64,000 nt of DNA from Leptolyngbya sp. NIES-2104 (GCF_001485215.1 NZ_BBWW01000001.1:434001-498000); one strand, 5' to 3'. Positions 17,321 through 26,669 are shown, numbered from the stretch's first letter. The notes: generated by a model not told the origin, from the sequence alone. A program made the numbers and translations.

Positions 17321-18004
17321 CTAATAAAACTCTCGTCCTTGGGGTGTAGCAAGTTCTGGATGTCCCGCCTCAATCAGAGCTTGATCGCGAATTCGACAAG
17401 AATCACATACCCCGCAAGGCTCTTTCCCGCCCTGATAGCATGACCAAGTTTTGTCGATCGGCACTGAGAGCGCGATCGCTCTTTTCACAATGTCAGTTTT
17501 AGAATCCATCACCAGCGGCGCGACTAACTTTGGTGCTTTCCCCTCTAATCCTGCTTTAGAAGACAACTGCGCCAAGGTTTGGAACGCAGCAAGATACTCT
17601 GGGCGGCAATCCGGGTAGCCCGAATAATCGACCGCATTGATTCCTAAATAGATGGCTTCTGCCGATCGCGCTTCTGCAAGAGAAAGCGCGATCGCAATAA
17701 ACACAGTATTCCGCCCAGGCACATAAGTAATAGGAATCACATTAGCCTGAATCCCCTCGGTCGGAACCTCGATCGCTTGATCCGTCAACGCCGATCCGCC
17801 CCATAGCGCCAAATTCACATCAATGACGAAATGCTGCGAGAGATTGAAATGCTTTGCCAAAATTTGAGCGGCTTCGAGTTCTCGATCGTGCCGTTGACCA
17901 TAGCGAAAGGAAAGTGCGATCACTTCATATCCATCAGAAATTGCTTGGGCGGTTGTGGTTGCAGAATCCAAACCACCAGAAAGAAGTACGATCGCTTTTG
18001 GCAT
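17321..18004 (-). CDS. queC: 7-cyano-7-deazaguanine synthase
   Basis: 227 residues. The PP-loop ATP-binding motif [18 protein letters not shown] is at the N-terminus. The [15 protein letters not shown] and [18 protein letters not shown] segments are typical of QueC. The C-terminal zinc site has four Cys in [20 protein letters not shown]. The enzyme converts 7-carboxy-7-deazaguanine to preQ0 with ammonia and ATP in queuosine synthesis. No other que gene is adjacent, and no preQ1 riboswitch motif is evident upstream. Confidence 0.96.
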   Translation of the reverse strand: MPKAIVLLSGGLDSATTTAQAISDGYEVIALSFRYGQRHDRELEAAQILAKHFNLSQHFVIDVNLALWGGSALTDQAIEVPTEGIQANVIPITYVPGRNTVFIAIALSLAEARSAEAIYLGINAVDYSGYPDCRPEYLAAFQTLAQLSSKAGLEGKAPKLVAPLVMDSKTDIVKRAIALSVPIDKTWSCYQGGKEPCGVCDSCRIRDQALIEAGHPELATPQGREFY

Positions 18005-18078
18005 AACAGCATCAATCCAGATAACACGACAATTACCGTACTGATTCTAGATGGGGAATAAGCAACTTTAGTCAGCCG

Positions 18079-18456
18079 CTAAAAATCTAGAATTTCACGA
18101 ATTGTGTTTTTTAAGTCTGTGTCAGCAGGACGTTTTGCAAACTGCTCGTGACTGTAGATCCAGACCAAGCGAATTGTATAGGTCGATTCATTCACTAGAT
18201 ACATCAACCGGATTTGCCCTGAAGCACCTTTTGCAATCCGAAGCTCTAGCTTATGAAACGTCCAATCCTCTGGTAGCTGAATCTTACTTGGTAGCGGCTC
18301 ATTGCGAGAATTGTTTGGGTATTGGTCATCAATCAAATTTTCTAAAGTCTCTGCAACAAGCTCAATCAGGGTATTCTTGTGAACTTTTGCCAACTTCTTG
18401 AAAGAACGCTTAAAGTTTTCAGACTCTTCAATCGAGAAGGGAATTGAGCCAGTCAC
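18079..18456 (-). CDS. Putative toxin of a Panacea-type toxin-antitoxin pair
   Basis: 125 residues. Helical N-terminus with ENFKRSFKKLAKVHKNTLIE, then a strand-rich part ending WTFHKLELRIAKGASGQIRL and YTIRLVWIYSHEQFAKRP. The alternation of a basic two-helix start with three C-terminal strands resembles the RelE/ParE superfamily. It overlaps the end of the upstream Panacea/SocA-domain gene by 29 bases on the same strand, the usual coupling of toxin and antitoxin. RelE-fold toxins commonly act on ribosome-bound mRNA; the precise activity here is inference. Confidence 0.7.
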   Translation of the reverse strand: MTGSIPFSIEESENFKRSFKKLAKVHKNTLIELVAETLENLIDDQYPNNSRNEPLPSKIQLPEDWTFHKLELRIAKGASGQIRLMYLVNESTYTIRLVWIYSHEQFAKRPADTDLKNTIREILDF

Positions 18457-19015
18457 TGACTTCTCCTTTCTGAATGCGCTTTGGAGAATCCGAAGCGATC
18501 GCGTCTTTCAAAACTTCGGACAGGACAGCTTGATAAGCGGGATGATCGCGCTCTATCAGATCAAGTTTTTGCTGACCTAGTGCTTTCATGTCTTCCAATG
18601 AAATAGGTTCTGTAGAGCTTGCTTGGGCAGGTAATCCTCTACGAGCCTTTTTCCAAGGAAACTCTCCGTAAGTCATATCGCTCAGTCGATAGGCTTGATA
18701 ACTTCCAAAATAGCCCCAAACTTCTTCTAAAAGCTTCTTTTGTCCGGATGGAAGCCGCGATAAGGACTCTTTGCGAGGAATTGGAAGTTGCTTTGCCTCG
18801 AACTCGCAGTAAAGCCGGTATGCAGGAGGACAAACAGGTCCGTACCGCCATGCTTGAATTTCTTCTGAGAACAACGGTTCATCATAAAGCGCTAGGTGCA
18901 GACTCTGAGAATAGTACAAAAGCTTTTGTACCTTCATGTTGGTCATCTCAGCTTCAAGACCATCCTCATACGCTCTCATAATGAAATAATTTGCGGCGTT
19001 AAGGCAGTCAATCAT
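18428..19015 (-). CDS. Panacea (SocA/DUF4065) domain antitoxin-like protein
   Basis: 195 residues. The N-terminal AANYFIMRAYEDG..MTNMKVQKLLYYSQ and the EEIQAWRYGPVCPPAYRLY segments are the hallmark of the Panacea domain. Panacea proteins neutralise many unrelated toxins, and SocA in Caulobacter presents its toxin to ClpXP. The C-terminal helical part is less conserved. It lies immediately upstream of, and overlaps, a RelE-like gene. Domain call is firm; the pairing is inferred from overlap. Confidence 0.85.
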   Translation of the reverse strand: MIDCLNAANYFIMRAYEDGLEAEMTNMKVQKLLYYSQSLHLALYDEPLFSEEIQAWRYGPVCPPAYRLYCEFEAKQLPIPRKESLSRLPSGQKKLLEEVWGYFGSYQAYRLSDMTYGEFPWKKARRGLPAQASSTEPISLEDMKALGQQKLDLIERDHPAYQAVLSEVLKDAIASDSPKRIQKGEVSDWLNSLLD

Positions 19016-19124
19016 AAGTCAGTGCACCACCTGAGCTAAACGCTTTCAAATATACGAAATATCGACCTAGCAGTTATTATAAGCGATCGCTTGATATAGT
19101 ACAATAGTACCTAAATCATCAGTA

Positions 19125-19820
19125 TTATCGAAAATATCCCAATCTTCGCCAGTATTGCTGCACTCGCGCTTCCCACTGCTGCCAATATTCATCGATCGCA
19201 TTTGGTTCAAACCAGAAAATTTCGGCAGGCGTTTCCGGAATTGCAACGACCAGCAAGGCATGACAAAGGTTCAGGTTATAGTCTCGATATAGCTGGTTCG
19301 CTGCTCCACAATACGCCACTAACTGAAGTGGATAATCGTACAAGCGATCGACTGTTTTTTTCGGTCGATCGCTTGTTTTCCACTCACAGATACAAGGAAC
19401 GCCTTCAAAGCTGGCAACACAATCCACGACTCCGGCATATCCGAGTTCATCGTGAATCACCACGCCTTCGACTAATCGAACTTGCTCGATCGTTTTTAAG
19501 ACAGGTTCGACGCTTTCCCAGTAAGGACGAATCGACTCTGGACATTCGACTTCCTGACCTTGAAGGTATTTCTGAATATAGCGATGGGTTCCAGTTCCGC
19601 GCCGACTGGCGGTTTTAGTAATTTCTGCGGCTTGTTCGACTCCGATACGTTGTTGCCAGTTGAATAAGCGTTCTCGGTCTTCGCGGGGCTTCGTGGCATT
19701 GAGAATCGTCGTCACACTGGGAATACGATCGCCGTCCTCACTCATATAAAACTGCTTACCTGCTTCTCGAACCGATTTTGACGCATAGCGGGGCAGTTCA
19801 ATCACCGTTTCTTTCCTCAA
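19125..19820 (-). CDS. PD-(D/E)XK nuclease, MGME1/Cas4-like
   Basis: 231 residues. The order of motifs fits a PD-(D/E)XK exonuclease: SVTTILNATKPRED near the N-terminus, RRGTGTHRYIQKYLQG supplying the early helix with His, GYAGVVDCVASFEGVP carrying the catalytic Asp, and CICEWKTSDR carrying the E-x-K pair. QLVAYCGAANQLY is the typical following helix. MGME1-like members degrade single-stranded DNA ends in mitochondria; the bacterial role is not established. It is transcribed toward the Panacea module, about 110 bases away. Confidence 0.75.
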   Translation of the reverse strand: MRKETVIELPRYASKSVREAGKQFYMSEDGDRIPSVTTILNATKPREDRERLFNWQQRIGVEQAAEITKTASRRGTGTHRYIQKYLQGQEVECPESIRPYWESVEPVLKTIEQVRLVEGVVIHDELGYAGVVDCVASFEGVPCICEWKTSDRPKKTVDRLYDYPLQLVAYCGAANQLYRDYNLNLCHALLVVAIPETPAEIFWFEPNAIDEYWQQWEARVQQYWRRLGYFR

Positions 19821-20105
19821 AAATTGTTGTCGATCGTACCTAAAAATCGAAGGATTGATCTGTTCAAATCTTAGGTTTCTCCAACCACTTTGGAAAGTGT
19901 CCTAAGTTCAGAAACTTCTTAAGGAACTGCGCGGTCACTGTTGAATATAAAGAGTAGATAACTGAGTGAAAAACCTGCATTTCATCCAAAAGAAAGAGAA
20001 GGAAAATCTCGATTTCTCTCGCAAGATGTAGGAACTTTTTACCCCACTCAATCATCTACTTAATTAACAGAAAGAAACACTCTCTCGCTTGGGAAACAGC
20101 TACCT
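19821..20105. other. Upstream region of the SLH gene
   Basis: 285 bases between the divergent nuclease and SLH genes; AT-rich, likely to carry the promoters of both. A 63-codon minus frame at 19864-20055 has no supporting features. Confidence 0.4.
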
Positions 20106-21344
20106 ATGTATAGCACGGTAAAATCTGGTTTGGCTCTGACTTTGGCACTCGGTACGATCGCAGGTGCAGCGGCTCCGATGGTAATGGTCGCACCTGCTTC
20201 GGCTCAATCTACTTTCTCTGATGTTGCCTCGAACAACTTCGCTGCTCCGTTCATTCAAGAACTCGCTTCACGTAACATTATTGCTGGATTTCCTGATGGC
20301 ACATTTCGCCCAAACGATCCGGTAACTCGCGCCCAATTTGCTGCAATTCTGCTCAAAGCATTTCCAAATGCTCAGCGCGTTAATACTCCGATTAATTTCT
20401 CAGATGTCCCTAGCAATTATTGGGGATTTCAAGCGATTCAAAATGCTTACGCGACTGGATTCCTCGCTGGATTTCCTGGCGGAACATTTCGCCCGAATGA
20501 CAACATTCCTCGCGCTCAAGCATTAGTTTCTCTGTCGAATGGTTTGAGATACACCGCTTCTCAACCTGCGGACACCGTACTTCAGGTTTACTCTGATGCT
20601 GCCAGCATTCCGAACTTTGCTCGGAACAGTATCGCTGCTGCAACCGAACGCCGGATCGTCGTGAACTACCCGGATGTTCAAACGCTCAATCCGAACCAGG
20701 TCGCAACTCGTGCGGATGTCGCTGCGTTTGTCTATCAATCCCTGGTCAGCACTGGACAAGTTGCCGCGATTCAATCGCCATTCATCGTCGGTCAGGCTCC
20801 AACCCAACCGCAAGCGATTAACATTCCGGCAGGAACCGCGATTCCACTTCGGTACGATCGAGCCGACCGAATCCTCCTTGCGAAGAACGAACCGCAACCC
20901 ACTCCTATCACATTGACGGTTGCTCAAAACATCGTGACTTCTGACGGTACGGTTCTGATTCCTGCTGGCGCTCAAGTTGCCGGTCAGTTGACCGTAGCTC
21001 AAGGCGCAGCACAGTTCACCGCTTCTCAGTTGGTCTTGGCAAACGGTCAGCAAGTCGCGATCGCGGCAACTTCTGATCCGATCACGACGACTGAAACCGT
21101 TCGTCGCGGTGCGAATACTGGCACGATCCTTAAAGATGCTGCTCTAGGTAGCGCTGCGGCTGCGGGTGTTGCTGCTGTAACGGGCGATCGGAATATCCGA
21201 GCAGGTGAAGTTCTGATTGGAACGGGTGTCGGTGCGTTGGCTGGATTGATCTTCGGTGGCGATCGAGTTGATTTAATCTCGATTCGTCCAAATACAGATC
21301 TGAATGTCCGCCTCACCAATACGCTGACTTTACCGCGTAATTAG
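20106..21344 (+). CDS. S-layer homology domain envelope protein
   Basis: 412 residues. A signal peptide (about 1-34) ends APASAQ. Three SLH-type repeats follow: TFSDVASNNFAAPFIQELAS with GFPDGTFRPNDPVTRAQFAA; INFSDVPSNYWGFQAIQNAY with GFPGGTFRPNDNIPRAQALV; and a more divergent third (SIPNFARNSIAAATERRIVV). The C-terminal half is beta-rich with a Gly/Ala-rich hydrophobic segment (about 345-380) rather than a porin barrel. SLH domains hold proteins to cell-wall polymers in the cyanobacterial envelope. A palindromic repeat lies 3' of the stop. Confidence 0.88.
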   Translation: MYSTVKSGLALTLALGTIAGAAAPMVMVAPASAQSTFSDVASNNFAAPFIQELASRNIIAGFPDGTFRPNDPVTRAQFAAILLKAFPNAQRVNTPINFSDVPSNYWGFQAIQNAYATGFLAGFPGGTFRPNDNIPRAQALVSLSNGLRYTASQPADTVLQVYSDAASIPNFARNSIAAATERRIVVNYPDVQTLNPNQVATRADVAAFVYQSLVSTGQVAAIQSPFIVGQAPTQPQAINIPAGTAIPLRYDRADRILLAKNEPQPTPITLTVAQNIVTSDGTVLIPAGAQVAGQLTVAQGAAQFTASQLVLANGQQVAIAATSDPITTTETVRRGANTGTILKDAALGSAAAAGVAAVTGDRNIRAGEVLIGTGVGALAGLIFGGDRVDLISIRPNTDLNVRLTNTLTLPRN

Positions 21345-21349
21345 ACTTA

Positions 21350-21398
21350 CCCCTCACCCCAGCCTTCTCCCTAGGGAGAAGGGGCTAGGGGATGAGGG
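21350..21398. repeat. Palindromic GC-rich repeat in convergent gap
   Basis: A perfect 20-bp palindrome, CCTTCTCCCTAGGGAGAAGG (21363-21382), is extended outward by complementary C-rich and G-rich arms starting CCCCTCACCCC and ending GGGGATGAGGG. It is a common type of dispersed cyanobacterial repeat and, between the converging SLH and kinase genes, would act as a strong hairpin for both transcripts. Confidence 0.8.
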
Positions 21399-21405
21399 CG
21401 ACAAT

Positions 21406-22647
21406 CTATGCCTTTACCATCAACAATTCCACTAGAAAACTTGTCCCCTGTTTCGGGGGTTGGTCATCTTCAGTGATCCAACCCTCGTTTTTTAATGGGC
21501 TAAACACTTGAATCGAGCCGTGCATCTGTTCGATTAACCGACGTGCGATCGCTAACCCCAACCCCGTTCCCGGAATATCCCCTTTCGCCTGCGCTCCTCG
21601 ATAGTGCCGCTCAAATAATCGCTCTAAATCTTCTGGCGGAATTCCATATCCCGTGTCCGTAATCCAGATACGGACGCGATCGCCGTGTTCTCTCGCTCTG
21701 ATATGCACTTCTCCGCCTGATGGCGTATATTTGAGCGCGTTATCAATCAAATTACTTAATACTTCTCTCACCGCGCCAGGATTGGCGGAAACAAGCGGAA
21801 GAAAATTCGGAATTTCTGTCTTAATTAAAAGCCCTTTTTCTTGAGCGATCGCTTCAGCCGTTTCTATCAGCGGCAGCAAAATTTCACTCACCGAACACGG
21901 CATTAATTCTAGATTTGAAGTGGTCAGAACGCCTGCGGGCAAAAGTGGAATCGGACGACCGACTAAAGAAGCGTCTTCCGCTAAAACATCGACGGAATCA
22001 AGATCGATCGCTTCGTCAAATTGCTGTAAGAGTTCCTGTAATCGATCGCTTTCCCGCAAAATACTTCCAGCGATTTCTCGATTTGGATCGCCCGCCTGTA
22101 ATTTTTTAACTAATAATTTTCCAAACGTTCGTAAAGCCGTTAGCGGACTTTTTAACTGATGCAATAAATTATCTAAAACGTCGTGCTGCTGAGATTGTCT
22201 CGATCGATGTTGCTGTTGAGATTGATCGAGCCATTGAGCACGTTGATCCATTACACACGCCAGCGACAACGTATCCGCGATTCGTTCGACCTGCGATCGC
22301 TCCCAAGTCGTCCAGGGTCGATCGTCGCGCTCAGTCACTAATAGCCCGAACACTAATTCTTCGTGAATCAGCGGCAAAACTAACTGTCTCGGTTGAGTAA
22401 TCCCCGTTGCTGGGATCGCGTCAATTTCGGGAGAATCGGCGGCAGCGGGAAGGGCGAGACGGCTCGATCGCTCTAATGCCACAGCGTTATCTGGATAAGC
22501 CGCGATCGGCATCAAACGGGCTTGAGAACTCTCAACTAATTCTTCCGTTAGATAGATTACGCTGAGTGATGCCCCCATCGCTTGTGTCAATAACGCAATT
22601 TGCGATCGACATAACTCAATGAATTCGGAACTTGTAGGCATCAGCAT
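21406..22647 (-). CDS. Sensor histidine kinase, GAF-HisKA-HATPase
   Basis: 413 residues, no membrane segment. A GAF-like sensor domain covers about 10-140. The dimerisation/phospho-acceptor helix is DNLLHQLKSPLTALRTFGK, with the His in LHQLKSP. The ATPase domain has the N box NLIDNALKYTPSGG, G1 ITDTGYGIP and G2 GTGLGLAIARRLIEQMHG. It is a soluble two-component kinase that autophosphorylates on His and passes phosphate to a response regulator. None is adjacent; the LuxR-type regulator at 25250 is a distant candidate partner. Confidence 0.92.
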   Translation of the reverse strand: MLMPTSSEFIELCRSQIALLTQAMGASLSVIYLTEELVESSQARLMPIAAYPDNAVALERSSRLALPAAADSPEIDAIPATGITQPRQLVLPLIHEELVFGLLVTERDDRPWTTWERSQVERIADTLSLACVMDQRAQWLDQSQQQHRSRQSQQHDVLDNLLHQLKSPLTALRTFGKLLVKKLQAGDPNREIAGSILRESDRLQELLQQFDEAIDLDSVDVLAEDASLVGRPIPLLPAGVLTTSNLELMPCSVSEILLPLIETAEAIAQEKGLLIKTEIPNFLPLVSANPGAVREVLSNLIDNALKYTPSGGEVHIRAREHGDRVRIWITDTGYGIPPEDLERLFERHYRGAQAKGDIPGTGLGLAIARRLIEQMHGSIQVFSPLKNEGWITEDDQPPKQGTSFLVELLMVKA

Positions 22648-22939
22648 CTGTTTTCTGGCAGATTTTGTGAAAAAAAGAGTTGACGATAAGTAATTTTTCT
22701 TATTAATTTAATAGATAGCTCTGATCCCCAACACTTTTACCTCTAGTTTTCTTAATTTCCACGAGTGTCAGTACTCGTACTCTAGGTTACATAGCAAGAA
22801 TCTAGACAAATAAAATTAAGAAATTGTATAGATGCGTTAAGAGAAGTTGAAGTCTAGGGCTGGAACTGATATATTTTCGACGGGTTTTGTAACGAACATT
22901 ACAACTTTCGGTAGTTTGGAACCTAAGGAGGTAAAGGGT
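22648..22939. other. Intergenic region upstream of the DUF3155 gene
   Basis: 292 AT-rich bases between the divergent kinase and DUF3155 genes, expected to contain both promoters. No further structure identified, apart from the Shine-Dalgarno at 22925-22931 that serves the TTG start. Confidence 0.4.
22925..22931 (+). promoter_or_regulatory. Shine-Dalgarno deciding a TTG start
   Basis: AAGGAGG, 8 bases before TTG 22940. No comparable site precedes the upstream in-frame ATG, so this site supports the non-ATG start of the DUF3155 gene. Confidence 0.75.
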
Positions 22940-23254
22940 TTGGCAAGGAGACGTAAGCGGAAAAGTCGGAGACGGCAGGAAGGAAGACGAATCTTAGAGA
23001 GCGTCCCTCAGTTTAGCATTGAGTGTGGCGAAGATAAGCCCGTCACTGCCGCACGCAAGTTCATCCACGCTGAGGGCATTGTGCCGCCCGCGCTGTTACT
23101 GGTTAAGAGAAACGAGCATACCACGGATCGTTACTTCTGGGCTGAAAAAGGACTGTTTGGCGCTCAATACGTCGAAGAAAACCATTTCTTATTCCCCAGT
23201 CTGAGAACCTCTGAAGATGAAGTCGATGTTGCTGTTCCGTCCCGGAGCCGCTAA
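22940..23254 (+). CDS. DUF3155 protein with TTG start
   Basis: 104 residues. The strongly basic opening ARRRKRKSRRRQEGRR followed by KPVTAARKFIHAEGI, RNEHTTDRYFWAEKGLFG and QYVEENHFLFPSL match the cyanobacterial DUF3155 family. I place the start at TTG 22940 because family members begin at this MARRR-like segment and a perfect AAGGAGG lies 8 bases upstream; the open frame extends to 22847 but those residues are atypical. Basic character suggests nucleic-acid binding, though the function is unknown. A strong terminator follows. Confidence 0.85.
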   Translation: MARRRKRKSRRRQEGRRILESVPQFSIECGEDKPVTAARKFIHAEGIVPPALLLVKRNEHTTDRYFWAEKGLFGAQYVEENHFLFPSLRTSEDEVDVAVPSRSR

Positions 23255-23377
23255 GCATCGTTTCTAAAACGGCTCACGTTCACCAGTCGCTGGCTCTGGA
23301 ATGCGAGTGCAACTGTAACCGCCTTGGGTTACGGGTTCAATTGAGTTAGGCGATACATCCCAGCATTCACCTAAGTT

Positions 23378-23411
23378 AAAAGCTCCCTTCAACGCAACGA
23401 AGGGAGCTTTT
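23378..23411. terminator. Intrinsic terminator between convergent genes
   Basis: A perfect 13-bp stem AAAAGCTCCCTTC / GAAGGGAGCTTTT with an 8-base loop. A-rich and T-rich ends make it functional on both strands, serving DUF3155 and the convergent CCB-type gene. Confidence 0.9.
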
Positions 23412-23416
23412 ACGTT

Positions 23417-23938
23417 TTATTCCGCTTTCAATTCTAACGATCGCTGTAACTCTGCCAGTTCATCCCGATGCGCCTTTACAGTAATCACACTTTGAGACGT
23501 ATCCGAACCTGGCTCAACCTTCAGCGAAACTTGCTCAACGCGACCTGCGCCTTTCCAGTAAAAGGCTCCCGCCAGTGGAGACAGGAGCAATAATCCAAAC
23601 CAAAAATTTGATCCATCGGGCAGCACCATCGAGAGAACGAGCACAAGGCACAATACACCGATCGAGGCAAGAAACGACAGAAACACCGCCAGAAACACAC
23701 TAGGGCGAACTTCGCCTTCAAATGTCACCTGGTTCAACGTGGCATCGATTGCCGCCACTCGATACGATCGCTGCCCGAAATAGGCACGGAGCTGAGTGAG
23801 CAAAGAATCTTCGGACTGGTCAGACAGCAAGCGCACCTCCTGAGTTCGATCTTTGATTGAGGCGCGAATGAAGAAAAACAGCCCAATCATTAATAGAACC
23901 GTGAGGAGAAGCGTTGAGGCAATTACAGGCTGAATCAT
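23417..23938 (-). CDS. Cofactor assembly of complex C subunit B (CCB-type) protein
   Basis: 173 residues. The protein has three hydrophobic segments: about 5-25, 78-103 and 109-127. The segments FFFIRASIKDRTQEVRLLS and TFEGEVRPSVFLAVFLSFLA match cyanobacterial proteins annotated as cofactor assembly of complex C subunit B. In chloroplasts the CCB factors attach the extra heme ci to cytochrome b6 of the b6f complex; membrane topology here fits that role in the thylakoid. The C-terminal domain after the membrane helices is soluble. Family call from memory of similar sequences. Confidence 0.75.
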   Translation of the reverse strand: MIQPVIASTLLLTVLLMIGLFFFIRASIKDRTQEVRLLSDQSEDSLLTQLRAYFGQRSYRVAAIDATLNQVTFEGEVRPSVFLAVFLSFLASIGVLCLVLVLSMVLPDGSNFWFGLLLLSPLAGAFYWKGAGRVEQVSLKVEPGSDTSQSVITVKAHRDELAELQRSLELKAE

Positions 23939-23994
23939 GGCGCAACAAAGAAGAATCTCAATTACACCACTTTAAACAACAACGGGATCATTGT

Positions 23995-24387
23995 TTATTT
24001 CTCAGCACCGCTGACCTGGGGAATTCCTGAATTTTCTTTGGCAGTTTCGCGTTTTACGGCGTACTCGTGCCAAAGGCGAGCGAGATCCTGTGCTTGCGGC
24101 ATGACTTCAGATTTAATCTGATACATCCGGCGAGGGCGACCGCGACCTTCGACTTTTTTCCAGTAGCCTGTCACCATTTCTTCATCTTCAAGAAACTTCA
24201 GGGCACTGTAAAGCACAGTATCGGATAGGCGGTAGAGTGGGTATTCTGTTTCAAGTAGCTGAATTAGCTCGGTTCCGTAAGAATCTCCCCGTAAGAGCAC
24301 GGCGAGAACGTAGCAGACCGCCAATTCCTTATTGAGATAAAAGGGTGGCGGATCTTTGAAAAATTGATAAATGTCCTCAAATTTCAT
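23995..24387 (-). CDS. PadR-like winged-helix regulator (Pex-like)
   Basis: 130 residues from ATG 24387 (MKFEDIYQFFKDPPPFYLNK); the open frame extends to 24480 with atypical sequence. LAVCYVLAVLLRGDSYGTEL, LSDTVLYSALKFLEDEEMV and VEGRGRPRRMYQIKSE form the PadR winged helix, with the last segment as the wing. The circadian period-extender Pex of Synechococcus belongs to this broad group, but orthology cannot be decided here. No ligand-binding domain is attached. Probably a small DNA-binding regulator. Confidence 0.75.
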   Translation of the reverse strand: MKFEDIYQFFKDPPPFYLNKELAVCYVLAVLLRGDSYGTELIQLLETEYPLYRLSDTVLYSALKFLEDEEMVTGYWKKVEGRGRPRRMYQIKSEVMPQAQDLARLWHEYAVKRETAKENSGIPQVSGAEK

Positions 24388-24480
24388 CTGTCTGATTCCA
24401 GGCATTATGAGAAATAACTTGCTTGAGAAAGCGATGCAATATCGACAACTCAGCATGTGCTTATTTAGATTAACAATCAC

Positions 24481-25249
24481 GTCTCGGAAGTTGCCGTCCC
24501 TCTAAAGGATTAATCCCCCTACGTGAAATATTAAGCTAACTCGAATTGCTCATGCGATTAAACACAAAAGACAACCATTCAGAAAACAATTTTGTTCGAT
24601 TTGTCTTGGTGGATATCGTTACAGTCCGATCGCACTTGCGAGTGGGAGCAAGTCGCTATCCGAATTAAGCAGTTTCAGAAAATCAGTGTTGAAGAACCAG
24701 GGCAATTTCGTAACAATCTGGATGGTCATGCGTAGACAACACCTGCCGTTCAATGCGCTTCTCTTGCAACAGCAATCTCTTTAAGTTGCTTAACTTCCAC
24801 AAATTGTACTCCTCGATTCTAAACTTGATTTGCTAATTTGTGGGTCTTAAAGTAAATTAGCTGGTCGTACATCGAAGAGATTTCAAGGATTTGGCGCTTT
24901 TTGAAGAAATATTTCGATCAAGGCAGATCTTCTAGCAGCGACCAAACTAGATTTGCTGAGTAAATTTACTCTTTGCTTTCGTCGATCGCGGTTCTAGCCA
25001 ATGCTTTTTCCGCAATCTGAAAACCAAATCGGACGAACGAACAAGAATTTGGCTTTGTCGAATCGGAAAACTTTAAACCGAGGCAAACGCAGCCATTCTC
25101 CTCACACAAATCACGCTAAATCTCGCTGATTTCCCATCTAGGTTAGCGTACGAAGCGATCATAAAAAATAATTTTTGTTTCACTATCTGAAATTCTGACG
25201 ATTGGCGAGATCGCCTGCTGCGTTTTAGGAAAAGTTCCCATTAAGCTGA
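24481..25249. other. Long intergenic region without recognised features
   Basis: About 770 bases between the PadR-like gene and the LuxR-type regulator. I see no open frame with family similarity, no tRNA, and no strong hairpin with a T run. Possible site for the regulators' promoters or an undetected small RNA. Confidence 0.4.
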
Positions 25250-25891
25250 TTAAACCAAGCCGGATCGAAGGGCAACCACAGCAGCTTGAACGCGATCGTC
25301 AACCGCCAATTTATTCATGATTCCTCGAACGTGAGTCTTGACGGTGTTTGGACTCAGATACAGCTTGGCGGCAATTTCTGGATTGCTCATCCCTTCCACC
25401 ATCAGTTTGAGCACTTCGAGTTCGCGTTGGGAAAGTTGCCCGATCGTGTTATCGGTCGTCGGTGGCTTGAGGTGTTCGATCACGCGACGGGCGATCTGAG
25501 GATCGAGATAGGTGGCACCCTCGGATGCAGCCGCGATCGCAGCAATCAGTCGAGTGACATCCGCGCCCTTAATACAATACGCATCGGCTCCACTGGATAA
25601 CGCCGCGATAATCTCAGTCTCAGACGTGTGAGAAGTCAGCATCACAATTCGCACATTTGGAAGCGCCGCTTTAATTTGTTGGGTTGCAGCGATTCCGTCT
25701 AGACGGGGCAAACCGATATCCATCACGATGAGATCTGGACGATGTTTAAGTGCGGCTTCAACGCCTAAATAACCGTCACTGGCTTGATCAACGATCGTTA
25801 ATTCCGGATAGTCTTCTAGCGATTGCTCTAACCCTAATTGCATCATAGGGTCATCCTCAACAATCAGAACCCGCAGCGATGGAAGAGCCAT
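25250..25891 (-). CDS. NarL/FixJ-type response regulator
   Basis: 213 residues. The receiver domain has the acidic pair in LRVLIVEDDPMMQLGLEQ, the phospho-acceptor Asp in LIVMDIGLPRLDG, and the Lys in AYCIKGADVTRLIAA. The C-terminal LuxR-type helix-turn-helix is LSQRELEVLKLMVEGMSNPE with NTVKTHVRGIMNKL. It binds DNA as a dimer when phosphorylated. No kinase is adjacent; its partner is unknown. Confidence 0.93.
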   Translation of the reverse strand: MALPSLRVLIVEDDPMMQLGLEQSLEDYPELTIVDQASDGYLGVEAALKHRPDLIVMDIGLPRLDGIAATQQIKAALPNVRIVMLTSHTSETEIIAALSSGADAYCIKGADVTRLIAAIAAASEGATYLDPQIARRVIEHLKPPTTDNTIGQLSQRELEVLKLMVEGMSNPEIAAKLYLSPNTVKTHVRGIMNKLAVDDRVQAAVVALRSGLV

Positions 25892-25943
25892 GATAGAGCC
25901 TGAAAACAGCTTTCCTCATCATACCGGGCATTCTTTTACCGAG

Positions 25944-26669
25944 TTAAAACCTCCGACCCAGCAATCGCTGTTTCACTCCTTCCGCGATCTTCTGACCGAG
26001 ATATTCGGGAATTAAGCTTTCATTCGGTCCAAGTAAGTAAAGAATCAGTCGCGTTCGTCCTCGCCAAACGAGCAGATTGGCATTTACAACTAAAAGATCC
26101 TCTTGCCAAATTGCGTACATGACCTTGTAAAAGAGTCCGGGTTGGTTATCCGCCTCGATCAGCAACGCGGGTAAGTGAAAGACTGGATCTACATAAAATT
26201 CAGTTTCAACCTGTTCTAAGCCCGCATCAAGGTTAAATTCGACCGCTAGCATTTCCTCGACTTCAAATCGTCCCGCCAGCGCTTCCCGAATCGCTCGACA
26301 GACATTCTCAGAGGTTTTGTCAGTCAGCGCTTTTCCGCTCCGGGACACGATCAGCTTGATAAAGACCAGCATCGGGGGGTAAATCTGCCCGTACAAACTC
26401 AGGCTGTGAATCGTTAAGCCGTACGCCGCTAACACACCAAAAATATCGCTCAGGAGAAAAGACTGATTTCGGTACGCAAAATGGAGGGCGCTTTTCGTCC
26501 CCTCGGTTTTTAGCTCGATGACCGCTTGTTTTGACTTATACAACTGGTAAGCCAATCGCAGATTTTGCAGTTGAATTTCGCTGCTGACAAACTGCTCATA
26601 AAACTGGGGAAACGCTCGATTGAAGCGCTTTAACAGTTCTAGCGTGGAGGATTTTAGACCCAGAGCCAT
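25944..26669 (-). CDS. ACT-domain protein
   Basis: 241 residues. Two ACT-like modules can be seen: about 80-150 (SFLLSDIFGVLAAYGLTIHS) and about 165-230 (ALLIEADNQPGLFYKVMYAI with VNANLLVWRGRTRLILYLL), the pattern of the GlnD C-terminal region. ACT domains bind amino acids or other small ligands and regulate attached enzymes; none is attached here. The N-terminal 70 residues are helical. Function unknown. Confidence 0.75.
   Translation of the reverse strand: MALGLKSSTLELLKRFNRAFPQFYEQFVSSEIQLQNLRLAYQLYKSKQAVIELKTEGTKSALHFAYRNQSFLLSDIFGVLAAYGLTIHSLSLYGQIYPPMLVFIKLIVSRSGKALTDKTSENVCRAIREALAGRFEVEEMLAVEFNLDAGLEQVETEFYVDPVFHLPALLIEADNQPGLFYKVMYAIWQEDLLVVNANLLVWRGRTRLILYLLGPNESLIPEYLGQKIAEGVKQRLLGRRF

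Noticed and set aside
19864-20055. 63-codon minus-strand frame upstream of the SLH gene
   Set aside because: No conserved features and it occupies the expected promoter region of the divergent genes.
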